Positions 7,331 to 15,642 of a DNA stretch of 64,000 nucleotides are shown piece by piece; within the stretch, counting starts at the first letter, position 1; every line of letters begins with the position of its first letter. Below the pieces are notes generated by a model that was not told the origin of the DNA, did not search any database, and saw only the letters and a program-made list of their open reading frames with translations. The position numbers and the translations under genes were made by a program. The DNA is from Bordetella genomosp. 13 (GTDB taxonomy: Bacteria; Pseudomonadota; Gammaproteobacteria; Burkholderiales; Burkholderiaceae_B). The stretch covers positions 558,001 through 622,000 of the forward strand of contig NZ_VEHL01000001.1 in assembly GCF_007679965.1 (NCBI RefSeq). The letters run 5' to 3'.

Positions 7331-7974
7331 CCGACGCGGGCGTCCTGTTCGGAGCCAGGCTGGCGGAATTCAATCTGCTGCCCAGCCGCACGCTGCATCC
7401 CAGCCGCCACGCGGAGCACGGCGCGCCGCCCGCCGTGGCGCTGCCCGCTCCGCTGGCGGCCGCCTGGCACCGGCAATGGTCGAGGCAGATCCTGCGGCGG
7501 CTGGACCTGCTGGAGCGCCCCGTGCGGGATGCGCGCCGGCCCGAGCTGGCGCTGGCGCTGCTGCCGCCCGAACCGCTGGCGCGTTGCGCGCAGCGGCTCG
7601 GCGTGGCGCTGTGCGGCCCGCGGCTGCGCCGCGCCATCGCCGGCGCCGAGGTGCGCCGCTTCATCGAGGGCCTGGGCGCCGAGGCGCTGGCCTTCGCCCG
7701 GCAGGCCGCCCCGGCACTGCATCCCGGCATCGCCGGCTGCGCCGCGTTCAGTGCCGATGACACGGTCGACGCCGTGCAGCGCCTGGGCCGCGCCACGCTG
7801 CTGGAAGCGCTGCGCGGCGGCGGCCCCGAACTGGCCCTGCGCGCCGAACTGAAACTGTCCGCCGGGCCCACCGGCGACGCGCCCCTGCCCGCCGCCCAGT
7901 CCCTGGCGCTGGCGCTGGACGTGCTCAAGCTGACCGAACCGACATGGCATTCCTCCTTCCCCGCGATCCCCTGA
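7327..7974 (+). CDS. bscK: T3SS sorting-platform adaptor BscK
   Basis: The product has 215 residues. The ATG at 7327 overlaps the bscJ stop (ATGA), giving an N-terminus MTDAGVLFGARLAEFNLLPSR typical of YscK/PscK-like proteins. These link the inner ring to the cytoplasmic sorting platform (BscQ/BscL/BscN). Sequence conservation in the family is weak, so the call relies on length and on position between bscJ and bscL. The last 31 bases overlap the start of bscL. Confidence 0.8.
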   Translation: MTDAGVLFGARLAEFNLLPSRTLHPSRHAEHGAPPAVALPAPLAAAWHRQWSRQILRRLDLLERPVRDARRPELALALLPPEPLARCAQRLGVALCGPRLRRAIAGAEVRRFIEGLGAEALAFARQAAPALHPGIAGCAAFSADDTVDAVQRLGRATLLEALRGGGPELALRAELKLSAGPTGDAPLPAAQSLALALDVLKLTEPTWHSSFPAIP

Positions 7975-8582
7975 CCCCGCGCCGCCTGGCCGCCACCGTC
8001 GCGCCTGGCGCGCGCGTGCTGCGCGCGGACGACCACGCCGCGCTGACCGATGCGCAGGCGCTGCTGGACAACGCCCATGCGCAGGCCCAGGCCATCCTGG
8101 CCGGCGCGCAGGCCGCCTTCGAGGCCGAGCAGAAACGCGGCTATGCCGACGGCCGCGAGCAGGCGCTGCTGGACCAGGCCGAGAAGATGATCGAGACCGT
8201 CGGCCGCACGGTGGAGTACTTCGCCGGCGTCGAGAACGAGATGGTCGACCTGGTGATGCTGGCGGTGCGCAAGGTCGTCGACGGCTTCGACGACCGCGAG
8301 AAGGTGATGATCGTGGTGCGCAACGCGCTGGCCGTGGTGCGCAACCAGAAGCAGATGACGTTGCGCCTGCATCCCGATGAGGCCGATGGCGTGCGCGAGC
8401 GCATCAACGACCTGCTGGCCGCCTATCCCGGCGTGGGCTACCTGGACATCCTGGCCGACGGCCGGCTGGCGCGCGGCGCCTGCATCCTGGAAAGCGAGAT
8501 CGGCATGGTGGAGGCCAGCCTGGAAGGCCAGCTCGAGGCCCTGCGCGGCGCGTTCCAGCGCACGCTGGGCAGCCGGGTGTAG
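7944..8582 (+). CDS. bscL: T3SS ATPase stator BscL
   Basis: The product has 212 residues of the YscL/FliH/HrpE family. An N-terminal region is followed by a long helix (about 30-100, [26 protein letters not shown]) and the globular C-terminal domain (about 105-205) containing [19 protein letters not shown] and [21 protein letters not shown]. It holds the BscN ATPase on the sorting platform and regulates it. It overlaps bscK, and bscN follows after 17 bases. Confidence 0.9.
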   Translation: MAFLLPRDPLTPRRLAATVAPGARVLRADDHAALTDAQALLDNAHAQAQAILAGAQAAFEAEQKRGYADGREQALLDQAEKMIETVGRTVEYFAGVENEMVDLVMLAVRKVVDGFDDREKVMIVVRNALAVVRNQKQMTLRLHPDEADGVRERINDLLAAYPGVGYLDILADGRLARGACILESEIGMVEASLEGQLEALRGAFQRTLGSRV

Positions 8583-8599
8583 GCGGGACGGACACAGCC

Positions 8600-9931
8600 A
8601 TGCGGCAATTCGACTACATCACCGAAATGATGGAGATGGCGCTGCAGGACACGTCGACCTTGCGCATCAAGGGACGCGTCACGCAGGTCATCGGCACCAT
8701 CATCAAGGCCGTGGTGCCCACCGTGAAGGTGGGAGAGGTCTGCATCCTGCGCAATCCGGGCGAGGACTTCGAGATGAAGGGCGAGGTGGTGGGCTTCGCG
8801 CGCGACGCGGCGCTGCTGACGCCCATCGGCGACATGTACGGCATCTCGTCGGCCACCGAGGTCATCCCCACCGGGCGCGCGCACATGGTGCCGGTGGGCA
8901 ACGGCCTGCTGGGCCGCGTGCTGGACGGCCTGGGCCGACCCCTGGACGAGGCCGAGCTGGGCCCGCTGGAGGCCAGCAAGTTCTATCCGGTGTTCGCCGA
9001 GGCGCCCGATCCGCTGACGCGCCGCATCATCAAGGACCCGCTGGAACTGGGCGTGCGCGCGCTGGACGGCGTGCTGACCTGCGGCGAGGGCCAGCGCCTG
9101 GGCATCTTCGCGGCTGCGGGGGGCGGCAAGTCCACGCTGATGGGCATGCTGGTCAAGGGCGCCGACGTGGACGTGACGGTGGTGGCCCTGATCGGCGAGC
9201 GCGGCCGCGAGGTGCGCGAGTTCCTGGAGCACGAACTGGGCCCCGAGGGCCGGCGCAAGAGCGTGATCGTCTGCGCCACCAGCGACAAGTCGTCGATGGA
9301 GCGCGCCAAGGCCGCCTACGTGGCCACCGCCATCGCCGAGTACTTCCGCGACCAGGGCAAGCGCGTGCTGTTCCTGATGGACTCGGTGACGCGTTTCGCG
9401 CGGGCCCAGCGCGAGATCGGGCTGGCCGCGGGCGAGCCGCCGACGCGCCGCGGCTATCCGCCGTCGGTGTTCGCCACGCTGCCCAAGCTGATGGAGCGCG
9501 TGGGCATGAACCAGCATGGCTCCATCACCGCGCTGTACACCGTGCTCGTCGAGGGCGACGACATGACCGAGCCCATCGCCGACGAGACGCGCTCCATCCT
9601 GGACGGCCACATCGTGCTGTCGCGCCGCCTGGGCGCGGCCAACCACTATCCCGCCATCGACGTGCTGGCCTCGGCCAGCCGCGTGATGAACGCGGTGATC
9701 ACGCCCGAGCACAAGAAGTTGGCGGGCCGCATCCGCGAGCTGATGGCCAAGTACCAGGAAGTCGAGCTGCTGGTGAAGATCGGCGAGTACAAGCGCGGCG
9801 GCGACCCGGTCACCGACGAGGCCATCGACAAGATCGACGCCATCAACACCTTCCTGAAGCAACGCACGGACGAGCGCACCACGCTGCCGCAGGCGCTGGA
9901 GCGCATGGCCGCCATCGCGGGGGTGAAGTGA
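8600..9931 (+). CDS. bscN: T3SS ATPase BscN
   Basis: The product has 443 residues of the FliI/YscN/InvC family. The Walker A motif AAAGGGKST has Lys177, and the Walker B strand VLFLMD has Asp261. The family signature [16 protein letters not shown] is present. The hexamer strips chaperones and unfolds substrates at the cytoplasmic mouth of the export gate. The stop TGA overlaps the ATG of a 33-codon mini-ORF (TGATG). Confidence 0.96.
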   Translation: MRQFDYITEMMEMALQDTSTLRIKGRVTQVIGTIIKAVVPTVKVGEVCILRNPGEDFEMKGEVVGFARDAALLTPIGDMYGISSATEVIPTGRAHMVPVGNGLLGRVLDGLGRPLDEAELGPLEASKFYPVFAEAPDPLTRRIIKDPLELGVRALDGVLTCGEGQRLGIFAAAGGGKSTLMGMLVKGADVDVTVVALIGERGREVREFLEHELGPEGRRKSVIVCATSDKSSMERAKAAYVATAIAEYFRDQGKRVLFLMDSVTRFARAQREIGLAAGEPPTRRGYPPSVFATLPKLMERVGMNQHGSITALYTVLVEGDDMTEPIADETRSILDGHIVLSRRLGAANHYPAIDVLASASRVMNAVITPEHKKLAGRIRELMAKYQEVELLVKIGEYKRGGDPVTDEAIDKIDAINTFLKQRTDERTTLPQALERMAAIAGVK

Positions 9932-10032
9932 TGCGCGCGCCGATGCCGGCCATGCCCATGCCGGCCGCGCCTCTGCAGGCCACGCCAGGCCAGGCGAAGG
10001 CGCGGTTTCTTGGCGCGGGGAGGGCGGGATGA
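9931..10032 (+). other. Bridging mini-ORF (33 aa) between bscN and bscO
   Basis: ATG 9931-9933 shares a base with the bscN stop, and TGA 10030-10032 overlaps the ATG of bscO at 10029. The predicted peptide starts [16 protein letters not shown] and is Pro/Met/Ala-rich, with no recognisable family. It is the longest of six exact bridges in the window, so a real small protein cannot be excluded. Confidence 0.45.
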
Positions 10033-10535
10033 GCGTCTTCGACGAACTGCTGGCCATCAAGCGGTTTCGCGAAGGCCAGGCCGAGCTGGCCGTGGCGCGC
10101 CAGCGCCAGCTGCATGCGCAGGCCGAGACCGCGCAGGAGAAGGCCGAGGACGATCTCAGGCAATACCTGGGCTGGGCGCGGCAGCGCGAACGCGACATGT
10201 ACCAGGACCTGTGCAGCCGCACGGTGCGGGTGCGCGAGATCGAGGACGTGCTGGCCGGCGTGGCCGACCTGCGCCAGGGCGAGCAGCGGCAGCACGAGCA
10301 CGTCGCCGAGGCGCGCAAGCACGTGGCGCGCGAGGCCGAGGCGCTGGCCGCGCGCCGGGTCGACCACCGCGACGCCAGCCGCATGACCGAGAAATTCGTC
10401 GAGCTGGCGCAGATGCACCTGGACGCCCACCTGAAAGAGCTGGAGCGCAAGGAAGACCTGGAGATGGAAGAGGCCGCTTCGGTGGCCCGTGACCGCGAGG
10501 ACTGGGAATCGCACGAGGAGTACGAGCCGTCATGA
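10029..10535 (+). CDS. bscO: T3SS stalk protein BscO
   Basis: The product has 168 residues and is almost entirely an alpha-helical hairpin rich in Arg, Glu and Gln. It begins MSVFDELLAIKRFREGQAELA, as in YscO/FliJ/InvI proteins. These act as the central stalk of the ATPase and connect it to the export gate. GGGCGGG lies directly upstream of the ATG. The stop overlaps the start of a 20-codon mini-ORF. Confidence 0.85.
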   Translation: MSVFDELLAIKRFREGQAELAVARQRQLHAQAETAQEKAEDDLRQYLGWARQRERDMYQDLCSRTVRVREIEDVLAGVADLRQGEQRQHEHVAEARKHVAREAEALAARRVDHRDASRMTEKFVELAQMHLDAHLKELERKEDLEMEEAASVARDREDWESHEEYEPS

Positions 10536-10594
10536 TCTTGCTGCGCACCACCGCTCGCGGGCACGCGCCTGCTGGCCGGAGGCCCTGCCGATGA
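10532..10594 (+). other. Bridging mini-ORF (20 aa) between bscO and bscP
   Basis: ATG 10532-10534 overlaps the bscO stop (ATGA). The frame ends with TGA 10592-10594, overlapping the ATG of bscP at 10591. The predicted peptide is MILLRTTARGHAPAGRRPCR. It probably serves translational relay. Confidence 0.45.
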
Positions 10595-11226
10595 GCATCG
10601 ACCGCCGCATCGACCTGAATACGTCCGTGGCGCAAGACCTTGGCGACCTGGCCCAGCCCGACTCCGGCCTGCGCCGCGAGGCGTCCGACGCCGACCGCAG
10701 GGCCTTCGAGCGCGCCCTGGCGCAGCCCGACGACGAGGGCGCCGACGATGCCGGCCCGTCCGCGCAGCGGCAGGCCGACGACGCCGCCGCGCGGCCGTTC
10801 GGCCTGTTCGGCGCCGCGCCGGTCATGGCGGCATCGCCCGCGTCGTCCAGCGTAGCCCTGGCCGGCCTGGCCCGCGACCTCGCCTGCGCCGCCGACCGCC
10901 TGCTGGTGGGCGACGGCAGCGGCGGCCGCCGCGAAGTGCGCATCGCGCTGGCGGACGACGTGCTGCCTGGCGTGACCGTCTCCGTATTCGAGGACGCCGG
11001 CCGCGTCGTGGCCGCCTTCGCCTGTGCCAGCGAGGCCTCCCGCGAGAAGCTCTGCGTGAACGCGGCCGCGTTGGCGGCCGAGCTGGCCGCATCGCTTCGA
11101 CGCCCCTGCCTGGTGCGCGTGACCACCGACGATCTCGAAGACCCCTGCCTGTTCGAGGCCGAGGCCGGCGACCCGTACGCCGCGCCGTCCGTCGCCGCGC
11201 CGACGCCCTCCGACTCCGCGCCTTGA
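10591..11226 (+). CDS. bscP: BscP, T3SS needle-length/substrate-switch protein
   Basis: The product has 211 residues. The N-terminal half is acidic, Pro/Asp/Ala-rich and probably disordered. The C-terminal part (about 85-205, with LVGDGSGGRREVRIALADDVLPGVTVSVFEDAG) is more ordered and could be the substrate-switch domain. The name rests on the fixed order bscO-bscP-bscQ; similarity to YscP is not visible by eye and the protein is short for a molecular ruler. An in-frame upstream extension exists, but ATG 10591 is the start reached by the mini-ORF. Confidence 0.7.
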   Translation: MSIDRRIDLNTSVAQDLGDLAQPDSGLRREASDADRRAFERALAQPDDEGADDAGPSAQRQADDAAARPFGLFGAAPVMAASPASSSVALAGLARDLACAADRLLVGDGSGGRREVRIALADDVLPGVTVSVFEDAGRVVAAFACASEASREKLCVNAAALAAELAASLRRPCLVRVTTDDLEDPCLFEAEAGDPYAAPSVAAPTPSDSAP

Positions 11227-11242
11227 GGATATTCCCCCGAAG

Positions 11243-12334
11243 ATGGACCCCATGCTTCCCGTAACGGCCCACCCCGCCTCCTTGCCGCGCCTGTCCGCCA
11301 ACGAGGCCCGTGCCCTGACGCTGATCGCGCGCCACGGCGCGGACTTCGCCGTCGACCTGTTGCCCGCCGAGGGCGCTGCCGCCGACGCCGCGCCCGCGTC
11401 CTGGCGCGTGGGCTTCACCGCCGGCGCGGTGGATGCGCTGCGCCAGGCCGCCGACTGGCGCACCGGCATCGAATGGGCCGGCGCCACGCTGCGCCTGGCC
11501 TTGCCGCGCAATGCGCCGGATGCCTGGCTGGCCGCGCGCCTGCCCGGCCTGGCGCCCGGCCCGCTGCCCGAGGCGCTGCGCGCCGCCGCGCTGGAAACCC
11601 TGCTGGAAGAGGTCGTCGCGGCGTTGACGCGCGTGTCGCCGGGTGGCCCCGCCCATGTGCAGGCCCTTGAAGCCAGCGATGCCGCCCGCCTGCCGCACGT
11701 CTGGACCCTGACGCTGCGCGCCGTCGCCACCGGCGAGGTCCGCCACGCCGTGCTGGAGGCCGATGGCCTGGGCTTGATGCTGCTGGCCAGCCTGATCGCG
11801 AAGGCCGCACCCGCCGGCAACGGGGTGGACACCGACGCGCTGCCGGTGACGCTGCGCGCCACGTTGGGCGCCGCTACGCTGCCCGCCGCAGAACTGCGCT
11901 CGCTGCGCCCGCGCGACGTGGTGCTGCTGGACGAATACCTGGTCGGCCCGCAGGGCGAACTCTGGCTGGGCATCCCCCAGGGCCAGGGCCTGCGCGTGCG
12001 CGCCGAACACTCTACTTACATCGTCACTGAAGGCTGGACCTCGCTCATGACCCAGACCCCCGAATCCCCTGCGCCCGCCGCTGCGCACGTCGCCGAACCG
12101 CTGGACGTCGACGCCATTCCCGTGCGCCTGACCTTCGACCTGGGCGAGCGCAGCCTGACCCTGGCCGACCTGCGCCGCCTGCAGCCCGGCGAGACCTTCG
12201 ACCTGCAGCGCCCGCTGGCCGACGGGCCCGTCATGATCCGCGCCAACGGCGCGCTGCTGGGCACCGGCACGCTGGTCGAGATCGACGGCCGCATCGGCGT
12301 CACCATCGCCACGCTGGGCAAGGAGTCGGCATGA
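11243..12334 (+). CDS. bscQ: T3SS sorting-platform/C-ring protein BscQ
   Basis: The product has 363 residues of the YscQ/SpaO/HrcQ family. The N-terminal and middle part (1-265) has one SpoA-like segment around 210-270 (LPVTLRATLGAATLPAAELRSLRPRDVVLLDEY). The C-terminal SpoA domain covers about 290-360 (IPVRLTFDLGERSLTLADLRRLQPGETF). It is the main scaffold of the cytoplasmic sorting platform. An in-frame ATG at 12047 would yield the C-terminal domain alone. The stop overlaps the ATG of a 13-codon mini-ORF. Confidence 0.88.
   Translation: MDPMLPVTAHPASLPRLSANEARALTLIARHGADFAVDLLPAEGAAADAAPASWRVGFTAGAVDALRQAADWRTGIEWAGATLRLALPRNAPDAWLAARLPGLAPGPLPEALRAAALETLLEEVVAALTRVSPGGPAHVQALEASDAARLPHVWTLTLRAVATGEVRHAVLEADGLGLMLLASLIAKAAPAGNGVDTDALPVTLRATLGAATLPAAELRSLRPRDVVLLDEYLVGPQGELWLGIPQGQGLRVRAEHSTYIVTEGWTSLMTQTPESPAPAAAHVAEPLDVDAIPVRLTFDLGERSLTLADLRRLQPGETFDLQRPLADGPVMIRANGALLGTGTLVEIDGRIGVTIATLGKESA
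12047..12334 (+). CDS. Predicted internal-start product BscQ-C
   Basis: An in-frame ATG inside bscQ (MTQTPESPAPAAAHVAEPLD) would give a 95-residue protein consisting of a Pro/Ala linker plus the C-terminal SpoA domain. Internal initiation giving a separate SpoA fragment is established for YscQ, SpaO and related proteins and is needed for platform assembly. Here a GAAGG lies 13 bases upstream and a TGGA about 8 bases upstream, so the ribosome-binding site is only fair. Confidence 0.55.
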   Translation: MTQTPESPAPAAAHVAEPLDVDAIPVRLTFDLGERSLTLADLRRLQPGETFDLQRPLADGPVMIRANGALLGTGTLVEIDGRIGVTIATLGKESA

Positions 12335-12372
12335 CGGCCGCCATCCTTCCGGCCGCGCGGAGCCTGCCATGA
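12331..12372 (+). other. Bridging mini-ORF (13 aa) between bscQ and bscR
   Basis: ATG 12331-12333 overlaps the bscQ stop (ATGA), and TGA 12370-12372 overlaps the ATG of bscR at 12369. The predicted peptide is MTAAILPAARSLP. It probably serves translational relay. Confidence 0.45.
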
Positions 12373-13049
12373 CCGGCTTCGATCCCATCAGCCTGGCGTT
12401 CATGCTGGCCATGCTGGCGCTGGTGCCGCTGGCCGCCGTGATGACGACGTCTTTCCTGAAGATCGCCGTGGTGCTGTCCCTGGTGCGCAATGCCCTGGGC
12501 GTGCAGCAGGTGCCGCCGAACATGGCGCTGTATGGCCTGGCGCTGATCCTGTCCGTCTACGTGATGGCTCCGGTGGTGATGCAGGTGGGCGGCGAGCTCA
12601 AGGCTGTTGCCCAGCAGACGCCCGCGCAGGTGCAGCCCGGCGTGCCGCCGCCCGACCGCATGGGCGCCGCCATGGAGGCCGTGGCGCGCGGCGCCGAGCC
12701 GATGCGCAGCTTCATGGTGAAGAACAGCCGCCCGGAGCAGCGCGATTTCTTCGTGCGCACCGCGCGCCACCTGTGGGGCGAGGAGCAGGCGCGCGACCTG
12801 ACGGAAGACAACTTCCTGGTGCTGATCCCGGCCTTCCTGGTGTCCGAGCTGTCGGCCGCCTTCCAGATCGGCTTCCTGCTGTACCTGCCCTTCGTGGTCA
12901 TCGACCTGATCGTGTCCAACATCCTGCTGGCGATGGGCATGATGATGGTCTCGCCGGTCACCATCGCCTTGCCCCTGAAGCTGTTCCTGTTCGTCATGGT
13001 CGACGGCTGGACCCGGCTGATCCAGGGCCTGGTGCTGTCCTACGGCTGA
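12369..13049 (+). CDS. bscR: T3SS export gate protein BscR
   Basis: The product has 226 residues of the FliP/YscR/SpaP family. It begins MTGFDPISLAFMLAMLALVP and contains the family stretch TSFLKIAVVLSLVRNALG. It has about four membrane helices and a periplasmic loop containing HLWGEEQARDL. Five copies form the core of the conical export gate with BscS and BscT. bscS starts 11 bases downstream. Confidence 0.95.
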   Translation: MTGFDPISLAFMLAMLALVPLAAVMTTSFLKIAVVLSLVRNALGVQQVPPNMALYGLALILSVYVMAPVVMQVGGELKAVAQQTPAQVQPGVPPPDRMGAAMEAVARGAEPMRSFMVKNSRPEQRDFFVRTARHLWGEEQARDLTEDNFLVLIPAFLVSELSAAFQIGFLLYLPFVVIDLIVSNILLAMGMMMVSPVTIALPLKLFLFVMVDGWTRLIQGLVLSYG

Positions 13050-13059
13050 GGGACGCGGG

Positions 13060-13326
13060 ATGCAGACCGTCGACGTCGTCTCCTACATGACCCAGGCGCT
13101 GTACCTGGTGCTGTGGCTGTCCCTGCCGCCCATCGCGGTGGCCGCCATCGTGGGCACGCTGTTCTCGCTGTTCCAGGCGCTGACGCAGATCCAGGAACAG
13201 ACCCTGTCCTTCGCCGTGAAGCTGATCGCCGTGTTCGCCACGCTGCTGCTGACGGCGCCGTGGATCAGCGGCGAGCTCTACAACTACACCATCTCGGTCT
13301 TCGACCTCTTTTACAAAATCCACTGA
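13060..13326 (+). CDS. bscS: T3SS export gate protein BscS
   Basis: The product has 88 residues, the normal size for FliQ/YscS/SpaQ. Two membrane helices lie at about 15-40 and 50-75, with the conserved SLFQALTQIQEQTLSF between them. It wraps around the BscR/BscT core of the export gate. Spacing to both neighbours is tight. Confidence 0.95.
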   Translation: MQTVDVVSYMTQALYLVLWLSLPPIAVAAIVGTLFSLFQALTQIQEQTLSFAVKLIAVFATLLLTAPWISGELYNYTISVFDLFYKIH

Positions 13327-13343
13327 GGCGCGCGCGGAACGAA

Positions 13344-14144
13344 ATGATCTCGGGCGTTACCTACGCGGAAGCGAACACTTTCATGAGCACGCTGGCGCTG
13401 ACGCAGCCGCGCATCCTGGCGCTGTGCGCCATGCTGCCGCTGTTCAACCGCCAGTTGCTGCCCGGGATGCTGCGCTACGCCGTCGGAGCGGCCATGGGCC
13501 TGGTCCTGGTGCCGGCGCTGGCGCCGGGCTATGCCGCGGTCGACCTGACCTGGATCGACGTGCTGCTGCTGGTGGCCAAGGAAGTGTTCGTGGGACTGGT
13601 GCTGGGCTTCCTGGTGGCCATTCCGTTCTGGATCTTCGAGGCCGTGGGCTTCGTGGTGGACAACCAGCGCGGGGCCAGCCTGGGGGCCGTGATCAACCCG
13701 GGCACGGGCAACGACTCGTCGCCGCTGGGCATCCTGTTCAACCAGGCGTTCATGGTGTTTTTCCTGGTGGGGGGAGGCTTCTCCCTGATGTTGACGATGC
13801 TGTACGACAGCTTCCGCCTGTGGGATCTCTTCCACTGGACGCCCGCGCTGCAGCGCGACAGCGTCCCGCTGATGCTCGACCAGCTCAGCCGCATGGCGCG
13901 GCTGGTGCTGCTGTTCGCCGCGCCGGCCATCGTCGCCATGTTCCTGGCCGAACTGGGCCTGGCCCTGGTCAGCCGCTTCGCGCCGCAGCTGCAGGTGTTC
14001 TTCCTGGCCATGCCGATCAAGAGCGCGCTGGCCTTCCTGGTGCTGGTGCTCTACATGAGCCCGCTGTTCGACTACGCCGGCGAGGCCACGCGCGGCATCG
14101 CCGGCATCCTGCCGTTCCTCGACAACCAGTGGCGGGCGCCATGA
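13344..14144 (+). CDS. bscT: T3SS export gate protein BscT
   Basis: The product has 266 residues of the FliR/YscT/SpaR family, with six or more membrane helices and the conserved region VVDNQRGASLGAVINPGTGNDSSPLG. The start at 13344 follows GCGGAACGAA. It completes the export gate cone. Its stop overlaps the bscU start (ATGA). Confidence 0.95.
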   Translation: MISGVTYAEANTFMSTLALTQPRILALCAMLPLFNRQLLPGMLRYAVGAAMGLVLVPALAPGYAAVDLTWIDVLLLVAKEVFVGLVLGFLVAIPFWIFEAVGFVVDNQRGASLGAVINPGTGNDSSPLGILFNQAFMVFFLVGGGFSLMLTMLYDSFRLWDLFHWTPALQRDSVPLMLDQLSRMARLVLLFAAPAIVAMFLAELGLALVSRFAPQLQVFFLAMPIKSALAFLVLVLYMSPLFDYAGEATRGIAGILPFLDNQWRAP

Positions 14145-15190
14145 GCGGCGAAAAGACCGAACAGCCCACCCACAAGAAGCTGCGCGACTCGCGCCAGAAG
14201 GGCGACGTCGCGCACAGCAAGGACTTCACGCAGACGCTGCTGGTGCTCGCCCTGTTCGGCTACATGCTGGGCAACGCCAAGAACATCATCGAATCCCTGG
14301 GCCGCCTGATGCTGGTGCCGGCGGGGCTGACGGGCATGCCATTCGACGTGGCGCTCAAGACCGCGCTGGACGCCTCGCTGCGCGAAGGCATCTCGCTGGT
14401 GCTGCCTTTCGTGCTGATCGTGCTGTTGGTGGGCATGTTCGCCGAGTTCCTGCAGGTGGGCATCGTGCTGGCGTTCGAGAAGCTCAAGCCTTCGGGCAAG
14501 AAGCTCGACGTCATGGGCAACCTGAAGAACATGTTCTCGAAGAAGAATCTGGTCGAGTTGCTGAAGTCCATCGTCAAGATCGGCTTCCTTTCGGCGCTGG
14601 TGGTCTTCGTGGTGCGCGACGCGCTGCCCGAGCTGATGTCGGTGCCGCACAGCGGGCTGGCCGGCTTGCAAAGCGGCGTGGGCGGCATGCTGCGCACGCT
14701 GCTGGTCAACGTGGCCGTGGCCTACGTCATCATCTCGCTGGCCGACTTCGTGTGGCAGCGCATGCAGCATCGCAAGAACCTGATGATGAGCAAGGAAGAG
14801 GTCAAGCAGGAATACAAGGAAAGCGAAGGCGATCCGCACATCAAGCACAAGCGCAAGCACCTGCACCAGGAGATGGTGATGAGCGGCGCCGTCAGCGGCG
14901 CGCGCAAGGCCTCGGTGGTGGTCACCAACCCGACCCACCTGGCCGTCGCGCTGTACTACGAGCCCGACGAGACGCCGCTGCCCCGCGTGCTGGCCAAGGG
15001 CGAGGGCTACCTGGCCGAGCAGATGATGCAGGCCGCGCGCGAGGCCGGCGTGCCCGTGATGCAGAACATCCCGCTGGCGCGGGCGCTGATGGCCACGGCC
15101 CAGCCCGACCAGTACATCCCCAGCGACCTGATCGAACCGGTGGCCGAGGTGCTGCGCCTGGTGCGCAAGCTGGCCGCTTCCGAGGAATGA
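14141..15190 (+). CDS. bscU: T3SS autoprotease/switch protein BscU
   Basis: The product has 349 residues of the FlhB/YscU/SpaS family. It begins MSGEKTEQPTHKKLRDSRQKGD and has four membrane helices to about residue 210, then a cytoplasmic domain. The autocleavage motif NPTH is at residues 263-266; cleavage between Asn and Pro drives the switch from early to late substrates. The stop overlaps the ATG of bscW. Confidence 0.96.
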   Translation: MSGEKTEQPTHKKLRDSRQKGDVAHSKDFTQTLLVLALFGYMLGNAKNIIESLGRLMLVPAGLTGMPFDVALKTALDASLREGISLVLPFVLIVLLVGMFAEFLQVGIVLAFEKLKPSGKKLDVMGNLKNMFSKKNLVELLKSIVKIGFLSALVVFVVRDALPELMSVPHSGLAGLQSGVGGMLRTLLVNVAVAYVIISLADFVWQRMQHRKNLMMSKEEVKQEYKESEGDPHIKHKRKHLHQEMVMSGAVSGARKASVVVTNPTHLAVALYYEPDETPLPRVLAKGEGYLAEQMMQAAREAGVPVMQNIPLARALMATAQPDQYIPSDLIEPVAEVLRLVRKLAASEE

Positions 15191-15594
15191 CGCCCATGTC
15201 AGCCACGTCCCATCCCCTGATCGCGCGCTACCTGGCGCGCCACGCCATCCCCGAGGCGCTGCGCAGCGACGGCCGTGCCACGCTGACCATCGACGACAAA
15301 TACCGCGTGCACCTGCAGGGCACGCGCAACGGCTGGCTGGCGATCTGCGCACGGCTGTGCGCGCTGCCGCCCGCCGGCATCGCCCGCGAGGACTTCGTGG
15401 CCGGCCTGGCACGGCAGGCGGCCGGCATGCTGAGCGGCCACGCCTCGGCCTGCGTGGTCGATCCCGCCGAAGAGGCCCTGTGGCTGCAGCAGATGGTGCG
15501 GCCCGACAGCAGCGAGGTCGAGATGGACGAGGCAGTGGGGCAGTTCGCCAACGCGCTGTCGTTCTGGACCGGCGCCGTGAAGAGAGCGGCCTGA
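15187..15594 (+). CDS. bscW: BscW, T3SS chaperone-like protein
   Basis: The product has 135 residues from ATG 15187, which overlaps the bscU stop; ATG 15196 (MSATSHPL) is an alternative. Size, acidity and the C-terminal stretch SSEVEMDEAVGQFANALSFWTGAV resemble class I T3SS chaperones of the CesT/SycE type. The name follows the Bordetella order bscU-bscW-bscC. Its partner is not evident. Confidence 0.75.
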   Translation: MTPMSATSHPLIARYLARHAIPEALRSDGRATLTIDDKYRVHLQGTRNGWLAICARLCALPPAGIAREDFVAGLARQAAGMLSGHASACVVDPAEEALWLQQMVRPDSSEVEMDEAVGQFANALSFWTGAVKRAA

Positions 15595-15642
15595 GCCGGC
15601 ATGCCCGGCCACCGACACCGAATGCATCGAGGAGATTTTCAG

